DNA from: JBKPRX01 sp046734795
GTDB lineage: Bacteria; Actinomycetota; Thermoleophilia; Gaiellales; Gaiellaceae
DNA: 6,680 nt
Direction of reading: 5' to 3'
NCBI GenBank assembly: GCA_046734795.1
Contig: JBKPRX010000186.1
Span: 1-6,680, forward strand
The notes beneath the pieces are model-generated. The model had not been told where the DNA came from and searched no databases. It saw only the letters and a program-made list of their open reading frames with translations. Positions 6,117-6,680 of the stretch are shown here, piece after piece. A program made the translations under genes and the position numbers. Each line of letters starts with the position of its first letter. Position 1 is the stretch's first letter.

Positions 6117-6680
6117 GGACCGAGCGCAGAGATGTGCTCGCGCTCGCGGCAGCCCCGCAGTCCCGCGTCGCGCTCTCGGCGGCACTCGGCGCGGCGACGG
6201 TTCTGTGTGGCGTCGGACTGATGGCCACGGCCGGCTATCTCATCTCGCGTGCGGCTGAACAGCCGCCTGTGCTCTCGCTCACCGTCGCGATCGTGAGCGT
6301 CCGGCTCTTCGGACTGACGAGGCCGCTCGCGCGCTACTTCGAACGGCTTGCGTCGCACGACCTTGCGCTTCGCGTCCTAGGTCGGACGCGCGTGCGCGTG
6401 TACGAGAGTGTCGAGCCGCTCGTGCCGGTTCAGCTCGAGGGCTATCGGCGCGGCGACCTGGTCTCGCGGCTGGTCGCCGACGTCGACTCACTCCAGAACC
6501 TGCATCTGCGCGGCGTCGGACCGCGCCTCGTCGCGCTCGCCGCCGGAGCAGTTTCGGTCGCAGTCACCGCCGCGTTCTTGCCGGGCGCCGCGCTCGTCCT
6601 CGCCGCGGGCCTCGTCGCCAGCGGCATCGTCGTGCCGGCGCTCGCCGGCTGGATCGGCCGCCGCGCGGGCAGCGGCGAGG
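6113..6680 (+). CDS. cydC: ABC transporter CydC, N-terminal part (3' end outside the window)
   Basis: The frame opens with ATG at 6113 and stays open to the window edge, giving 189 residues of the membrane domain. The sequence LMATAGYLISRAAEQPPVLSLTVAIVSVRLFGLTRPLARYFERLASHD (36-83) is highly typical of CydC, as are the RRGDLVSRLVADVDSLQNLHLR stretch (112-133) and the helices near 19-43, 52-68, 137-155 and 157-178. H82 in RLASHD aligns with H85 of E. coli CydC, which I recall being reported as a heme ligand. The ATPase domain would follow beyond the window. Partnership with CydD is shown by the 4-nt overlap and by family knowledge. The two halves are encoded separately here, whereas some actinobacteria carry a fused CydDC protein. 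The product acts in the cytoplasmic membrane in cytochrome bd maturation. Confidence 0.94.
   Translation, partial: MRTERRDVLALAAAPQSRVALSAALGAATVLCGVGLMATAGYLISRAAEQPPVLSLTVAIVSVRLFGLTRPLARYFERLASHDLALRVLGRTRVRVYESVEPLVPVQLEGYRRGDLVSRLVADVDSLQNLHLRGVGPRLVALAAGAVSVAVTAAFLPGAALVLAAGLVASGIVVPALAGWIGRRAGSGE

Larger units (their letters stand above)
397..6680 (+). other. Probable operon: GMC oxidoreductase - cydA - cydB - cydD - cydC
   Basis: Five genes on one strand have junctions of 13 nt, a 4-nt overlap, 2 nt and a 4-nt overlap. No hairpin terminator is visible at any junction and there is no room for a full promoter between the stops and starts. The cydABDC core is a known operon type. Inclusion of the GMC gene rests on the 13-nt gap and the weak ribosome site of cydA. 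The debranching gene 32 nt upstream may also belong, but this is less certain. I found no clear -35/-10 pair or regulator site in 365-396; a promoter could lie inside the debranching gene. Confidence 0.7.

Noticed and set aside
4695..6185. Long open frame of 496 codons on the minus strand across cydD
   Set aside because: It is the mirror of a well-supported gene with complete ABC motifs. Its translation is rich in Arg, Glu and Ala with no recognisable domain, as expected from GC-rich antisense frames.

Overview
This window is GC-rich DNA (by eye about two thirds G+C, with coding regions dominated by CTC, GTC, GAG and CGC codons). It most likely comes from a high-GC actinobacterium. The gene order cydA-cydB-cydD-cydC, with separate cydD and cydC, is common in Actinobacteria. 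The codon style and the GMC-type oxidoreductase would suit a soil lineage such as Thermoleophilia, but that finer placement is a guess. Every gene lies on the + strand and the packing is very tight: the largest gap between genes is 32 nt, so there is no gene-free stretch to describe.

Layout: (1) bases 2-364 hold the 3' end of a glycogen debranching enzyme (amylo-alpha-1,6-glucosidase type). (2) Bases 397-1983, behind a strong ribosome binding site, encode a 528-residue FAD-dependent GMC oxidoreductase with a cysteine cluster in mid-protein. (3) After only 13 nt come cydA (1997-3391) and cydB (3388-4437, 4-nt overlap), the two main subunits of a cytochrome bd-type quinol oxidase. (4) After 2 nt comes cydD (GTG start, 4440-6116), and then cydC (6113 to beyond the window end, 4-nt overlap). 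Together these encode the heterodimeric ABC transporter CydDC, which is needed to assemble cytochrome bd.

How the genes work together: CydAB oxidises membrane quinol and reduces oxygen to water with high affinity. CydDC, described in the literature as a thiol (cysteine/glutathione) exporter and more recently as a heme transporter, makes cofactor insertion into CydAB possible. The GMC enzyme oxidises an alcohol or sugar-type substrate through FAD. Its position immediately upstream of cydA suggests, but does not prove, that it feeds electrons to the quinol pool used by the bd oxidase. I see no promoter, terminator, RNA gene, mobile element, CRISPR array or long repeat. I do not see a clearly undescribed system. 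The candidate most worth a second look is the GMC dehydrogenase with a possible iron-sulfur or disulfide cysteine cluster, apparently in one operon with a complete bd oxidase and its maturation factor.
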